Notes under the pieces: model-generated
Databases searched by the model: none
The model's input: only the letters and a program-made list of their open reading frames with translations
What the model was told of the DNA's origin: nothing
Assembly (NCBI RefSeq): GCF_002797435.1
Contig: NZ_PGEN01000001.1
Coordinates: 4,276,501-4,340,500, forward strand
Direction of reading: 5' to 3'
From: Sphingomonas koreensis
Lineage (GTDB): Bacteria; Pseudomonadota; Alphaproteobacteria; Sphingomonadales; Sphingomonadaceae
Length of the DNA stretch: 64,000 nt
In this document: positions 60,604-64,000 of the stretch, piece by piece
How positions within the stretch are numbered: position 1 is the stretch's first letter
How the letters are laid out: each line of letters opens with the position of its first letter
Program-made: the position numbers and the translations under genes

Positions 60604-62115
60604 ATGGTTGAACTGGACCCGACACCCCGGCCGATCGATGCGCTGCCCGGCATGGGGGCGCCCGAAGACGTCGCGCTGGAAGATCGCAACGGCACCTTGA
60701 CCTACGCCGAGCTCGAAGCTGCTGTTGCCGCAATGGCGGGCTGGCTCCAGGCCCAAGGCCTCTCACCCGGCGCGCGCGTGGCGACCTGGCTGCCCAAGAC
60801 GCGGGTCGCCTGCCTGATGCCGCTGGCCGTGCCGCGCGCCGGGCTGGTCCATGTTCCGGTCAACCCCGTGCTCAAGCGCGCTCAGGTCGCGCATATCCTG
60901 GCGGATAGCGGCGCATCGCTGCTGATCACGCAACCTTCGCGGTCGATGACGCTGGAGAGCGGCGACCTGCCCGATCATTGCCGGGTTGCCGGGGACGACG
61001 AGGTGGCATTCGAAGGAGCGGGGCTGCCGGCGTCCGGCGCCGACCCGCAGGCACTGGCGGCGATCCTCTACACCTCCGGATCGACCGGGAGGCCCAAGGG
61101 GGTGATGCTGAGCCACGCCAATATGTGGCTGGGGGCGATCTCGGTCGCTCACTATCTGAAGATCACGCCGGACGACCGCGTGCTGGGCGTACTGCCGCTG
61201 AGCTTCGATTATGGGCAGAACCAGCTCTTCTCGACCTGGGCGGGCGGCGGGCGGGTGATCCCGCTCGACTATCTGACCGCGAAGGACGTGATCAAGGCGG
61301 TGGACCGGCATGGCGTTACGACGATCGCCGGGGTGCCTCCGCTATGGGTGCAGCTGCTTGACGCCGAGTGGCCGGAGACGACGGCCTGGCGGCTTAGGCG
61401 GCTGACCAATTCGGGCGGCGCGCTTACCATAGGCATGGTGCGTGGGTTGCGGGCGATGTTTCCGAGCGCGGACCTCTATCCGATGTACGGGCTGACCGAG
61501 GCGTTCCGCTCGACCTATCTCGATCCGGCACTGGTCGACGCCAATCCGGAGTCGATGGGGCGGGCGATCCCCTTTGCCGAGATCATGGTGGTGCGTGCCG
61601 ACGGGACCGGCGCCGAACCGGGCGAGCCGGGCGAACTGGTGCATGCCGGGCCGCTGGTCGCGCAGGGCTATTGGCAGGACGAGGAGCGCACGATGCAACG
61701 CTTCAAGCCCGCGCCGGCATTCTCCCGCTATGGCGGGATGGCGGTGTTCTCGGGCGACACGGTGATCGAGGGGCCGGATGGGCTGCTTCGTTTCGTCGGG
61801 CGTGATGACGAGATGATCAAGTCGCAGGGCAACCGGATCAGCCCGACCGAGGTGGAGGAAGCGGTGCTGGCCGGCGGTGAGGTGCGCGAGGCGGCGGCAT
61901 TTGGGATCAAGGACGAGCGATTGGGGCAGGCGATCGTGGTGGTCGCAGCGGCGCGGGGCGATGCGGCGATGGCCGAGGCAGCGCTGCGCGAGCGACTGAG
62001 GCGGGAACTGCCGAGCTTCATGCAGCCGACACGCTACGAGTGGCGCGAGGCGTTGCCGCGCAATGCGAACGGCAAGTTCGACCGGTCGGGCCTGAAGGCG
62101 GAGTTGACGTCATGA
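60604..62115 (+). CDS. Acyl-CoA ligase (AMP-forming), exosortase-A associated
   Basis: This 503-residue adenylating enzyme has the AMP-binding P-loop YTSGSTGRPKGVMLSHANMW. YGLTEAFRSTY, FVGRDDEMIKSQGNRISPTE and the catalytic C-terminal Lys in RNANGKFDRSGL are also present. It activates a carboxylic acid, probably for transfer to the adjacent acyl carrier protein. It is coupled to the next gene by an ATGA overlap. Confidence 0.9.
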   Translation: MVELDPTPRPIDALPGMGAPEDVALEDRNGTLTYAELEAAVAAMAGWLQAQGLSPGARVATWLPKTRVACLMPLAVPRAGLVHVPVNPVLKRAQVAHILADSGASLLITQPSRSMTLESGDLPDHCRVAGDDEVAFEGAGLPASGADPQALAAILYTSGSTGRPKGVMLSHANMWLGAISVAHYLKITPDDRVLGVLPLSFDYGQNQLFSTWAGGGRVIPLDYLTAKDVIKAVDRHGVTTIAGVPPLWVQLLDAEWPETTAWRLRRLTNSGGALTIGMVRGLRAMFPSADLYPMYGLTEAFRSTYLDPALVDANPESMGRAIPFAEIMVVRADGTGAEPGEPGELVHAGPLVAQGYWQDEERTMQRFKPAPAFSRYGGMAVFSGDTVIEGPDGLLRFVGRDDEMIKSQGNRISPTEVEEAVLAGGEVREAAAFGIKDERLGQAIVVVAAARGDAAMAEAALRERLRRELPSFMQPTRYEWREALPRNANGKFDRSGLKAELTS

Positions 62116-63335
62116 AGCCGATCGGGCCGATTCCTCCCTATTTCATGAGGCAGGGCGAATTGACGATCGCGGGGAGAGCCGCGGCGGACTGGGTGGCGGA
62201 GGCAGGGTCGCCGCTGTTCGTCTACGACATGGGGATCGTGCATGAACGACTGAGGGGGCTACGTGCGGCGCTTCCCGATGCATGCGAGATCCACTTCGCG
62301 ATCAAGGCCAACCCCTTGCCCGAATTCATAGCGGCAGTGGCGCCGCTCGTTGGTGGGCTGGATGTCGCGTCGGGCGGGGAACTGGCCAAGGCGCTCAAGG
62401 TCAAAGACGCGGCGCACATCAGCTTTGCGGGACCGGGCAAACGCGATGCCGAACTGGAAGCGGCGATCGTGGCGGGCGCGACGCTCAACCTCGAATCCGA
62501 AGGGGAGGCGGAGCGGGCACTGACGATCGGGCGAGTGCTGGGTACGACGCCAAGGCTGGCGGTGCGGGTAAATCCGGATTTCGAGCTGCGCGGATCGGGC
62601 ATGAAGATGGGCGGGCGCGCCTCGCCATTTGGGGTCGATGCCGCACGCGTGCCGGCGTTGGTGAACCGGCTGATCGCGGCGGGCGCAGACTGGCGAGGGT
62701 TCCATATCTTCGCCGGGTCGCAGTCGCTCGATACCGCGGCGATCATCGAGACGCAGGCGGCGACGGTAGCGCTGGCCGCGCGGCTGGCACAGGAAGCCGG
62801 CGTGTCGCCGCCGCTGGTGAACCTGGGCGGCGGGTTCGGAATCCCCTATTTTTCAGGCGATATGCCAATCGATATCGATGCGGTGGGAGCCGCGTTGGGC
62901 AAGACATTGGAGTCTCGGCAGGAAATCCTCGCGCAATCGGGTTTCGCGATCGAGCTTGGGCGCTGGATAGCAGGCGAGTGCGGCGTCTATCTGATGCGCG
63001 TGATCGACCGGAAGATCAGCGGGGACGAGACCTTCCTGATCTGTGACGGCGGGCTGCATCACCAACTCGCCGCATCGGGTAATTTCGGCACGGTGGTACG
63101 ACGCAACTATCCGGTCGCCGTGGCGGAAAAGATGGATGCTGAGCCGGTCGAGACCGTCTCCGTCGTAGGGCCGCTGTGCACGCCCCTGGACCGGCTCGCC
63201 GACCGGGTGGCGCTGCCGCGCACGGAGCCAGGCGACGTCATCGCAGTATTCCTGGCCGGCGCCTATGGCGCGAGCGCGAGCCCGGCTGCCTTTCTGGGCC
63301 ATGGCCCGGCGACAGAGATCGTCGCAGGCTGTTGA
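62112..63335 (+). CDS. PLP-dependent decarboxylase, exosortase-A associated
   Basis: The 407-residue fold-type III decarboxylase belongs to the ornithine/diaminopimelate decarboxylase fold. The PLP Lys is in FAIKANPLPEFIAAVA, and the phosphate-binding GGGFGIPYF and Cys/Asp C-terminal VGPLCTPLDRLADRV are present. ATG 62112 overlaps the ligase stop. With ligase, carrier and hydrolases it forms the accessory set of exosortase-A loci, thought to act in exopolysaccharide and envelope sorting. The sortase itself lies outside the window. Confidence 0.9.
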   Translation: MKPIGPIPPYFMRQGELTIAGRAAADWVAEAGSPLFVYDMGIVHERLRGLRAALPDACEIHFAIKANPLPEFIAAVAPLVGGLDVASGGELAKALKVKDAAHISFAGPGKRDAELEAAIVAGATLNLESEGEAERALTIGRVLGTTPRLAVRVNPDFELRGSGMKMGGRASPFGVDAARVPALVNRLIAAGADWRGFHIFAGSQSLDTAAIIETQAATVALAARLAQEAGVSPPLVNLGGGFGIPYFSGDMPIDIDAVGAALGKTLESRQEILAQSGFAIELGRWIAGECGVYLMRVIDRKISGDETFLICDGGLHHQLAASGNFGTVVRRNYPVAVAEKMDAEPVETVSVVGPLCTPLDRLADRVALPRTEPGDVIAVFLAGAYGASASPAAFLGHGPATEIVAGC

Positions 63336-63770
63336 TCAGCCGGAAAAGAGACGAAAACGGAGATAGTTTGAGGCATGCGTCTCACCCGTCGTCTTCCCCG
63401 GAAAGCCGGAGCGTGCCTCGCTGAAATCCATGCCGAGCGGCAGGAAGACAAGCTGAGCCAGCGCGGTACAGAGCAGGCCCCACCAGGCAAGCACCTCTTG
63501 CTCCCGGATCAGCGCCAGCGCGTCGCAGGCCAGCATCGGCATGAACATCACCCAGGCGGCCATGCACCATTCGTTGCGCAGATAGCGGCTGCCGATGATA
63601 AAGGCGGCGAGGTGCTGGAGCAGGTTCACCCAATGGAATGGGGCGCCGAGCCAGAAGACGAACTCTCCCGCCAGCCAGCTAAGCACGATGACGCGCGCAA
63701 GCGGGCTGAACGGCGCAACGAACAGCCCCGTCAGGATGATGCCGAGATAGTAGAGGTGCCCCGGCCCCAT
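63336..63770 (-). CDS. Small polytopic membrane protein of unknown function
   Basis: The 144-residue product has about four to five membrane helices (YYLGIILTGLFVAPFSPLAR, VIVLSWLAGEFVFWLGA, MAAWVMFMPMLACDALAL, WWGLLCTALAQLVFLPLG) and a short polar tail. ATG 63770 is chosen because the frame upstream reads as an Arg/Pro-rich shadow of the next small gene. I do not recognise the family. It abuts the decarboxylase stop and lies ten bases after a proline-rich small protein gene, its probable operon partner. Confidence 0.65.
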   Translation of the reverse strand: MGPGHLYYLGIILTGLFVAPFSPLARVIVLSWLAGEFVFWLGAPFHWVNLLQHLAAFIIGSRYLRNEWCMAAWVMFMPMLACDALALIREQEVLAWWGLLCTALAQLVFLPLGMDFSEARSGFPGKTTGETHASNYLRFRLFSG

Positions 63771-63780
63771 GGGCACTCGG

Positions 63781-63903
63781 TCAGACGGGCTTGGAAGGCT
63801 TGGGCGGCGCGGGCGGGGTCGGGGCCGGTGCAGGCGGCGGCGGGGGCGCAGGCGGCCAACCACCGTGCTGGCCGCTCATCGACAGTTCATGATCCCCGCT
63901 CAT
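63781..63903 (-). CDS. Proline-rich 40-residue protein
   Basis: A small gene from ATG 63903 encodes a short polar head (MSGDHELSMSGQHGGW) and a Pro/Ala-only tail (PPAPPPPPAPAPTPPAPPKP). An inner ATG at 63879 would give a 32-residue form. Such tails often sit in the periplasm or bind partners. The gap to the next gene is ten bases. Beyond it, to the window end, I see no further gene. Confidence 0.5.
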   Translation of the reverse strand: MSGDHELSMSGQHGGWPPAPPPPPAPAPTPPAPPKPSKPV

Positions 63904-64000
63904 ATAAGTCTCCCACAGCAACACTCGCCCGAAATCGAATCGGGATCGCTTCTTTTCTCAAGCATAGCGTGCGTCACGCGCAAGTCGCGCGCTGTTCTTT

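Overview
This 64 kb window is GC-rich (roughly two thirds G+C by eye) and reads as the chromosome of an alphaproteobacterium, most likely a sphingomonad (Sphingomonas or a relative). Three things point there: the ffh-rpsP-rimM-trmD-rplS and rpsM-rpsK-rpoA-rplQ blocks without rpsD, intergenic hairpins of the type common in sphingomonads, and an exosortase-A-associated gene set. The assignment rests on gene content and protein resemblance from memory, not on a search.

Layout, left to right. (1) 1-5.5 kb is a tightly packed minus-strand operon: a three-domain HAD/hemerythrin/DJ-1 protein, a gluconate 2-dehydrogenase subunit 3-like protein, a GMC flavoprotein oxidoreductase, a Dabb-domain protein, a divergent uracil-DNA glycosylase and a degenerate GDPD-like protein that runs off the left edge. 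A Crp/Fnr regulator is divergent to it. (2) 6.5-15.5 kb is an accessory island. It holds a 278-codon gene cut by an IS1380-family element (4-bp CTAG duplication), then a 1182-residue fusion of a DyP-type heme peroxidase to a cytochrome P450, then a convergent cyclase/ATPase/TPR regulator. (3) 15.6-22.3 kb has a LysR regulator divergent from astC-astD, tRNA-Glu(CTC), a J-domain protein, a thin ferredoxin-like protein, sufE and a secreted esterase. (4) 22.3-26.8 kb is a phage-shock locus, pspF divergent from pspABC, with a putative sigma-54 promoter. Behind pspC lie six extra genes for very small membrane proteins, most of them PspB-like.

(5) 26.8-34.2 kb carries a TSUP permease, Fe/Mn superoxide dismutase, yciB, ftsY, mtaB, a DUF924 protein, an intradiol-dioxygenase-like protein and a GGDEF/EAL protein. 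(6) 34.4-40.9 kb is the SRP/ribosome block ffh-rpsP-rimM-...-trmD-rplS. Three unrelated genes (phosphoesterase, class C beta-lactamase-like hydrolase, lone PIN toxin) sit between rimM and trmD. (7) 41-49.2 kb holds envelope lipoproteins, a KefB/YbaL-type antiporter, a VOC protein and SoxR around a perfect 16-bp palindrome, a repeat protein, and a DPP-IV-type peptidase. (8) 49.3-52.1 kb is rpsM-rpsK-rpoA-rplQ. (9) 52.2-57.8 kb holds an 11-bp iterated array upstream of a prolyl oligopeptidase, a membrane dipeptidase, a cyclophilin and trxB. (10) 57.8-64 kb has a possible structured RNA, an ATPase, the exosortase-A-associated hydrolases, acyl carrier protein, ligase and decarboxylase, and two small proteins at the right edge.

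The most unusual items are the DyP-P450 fusion beside its IS-broken neighbour, the expanded psp operon, and the eight-unit 11-bp array. Most of the remaining genes belong to recognisable families. Functional statements are inferred from motifs and recalled family features. No database search was possible.
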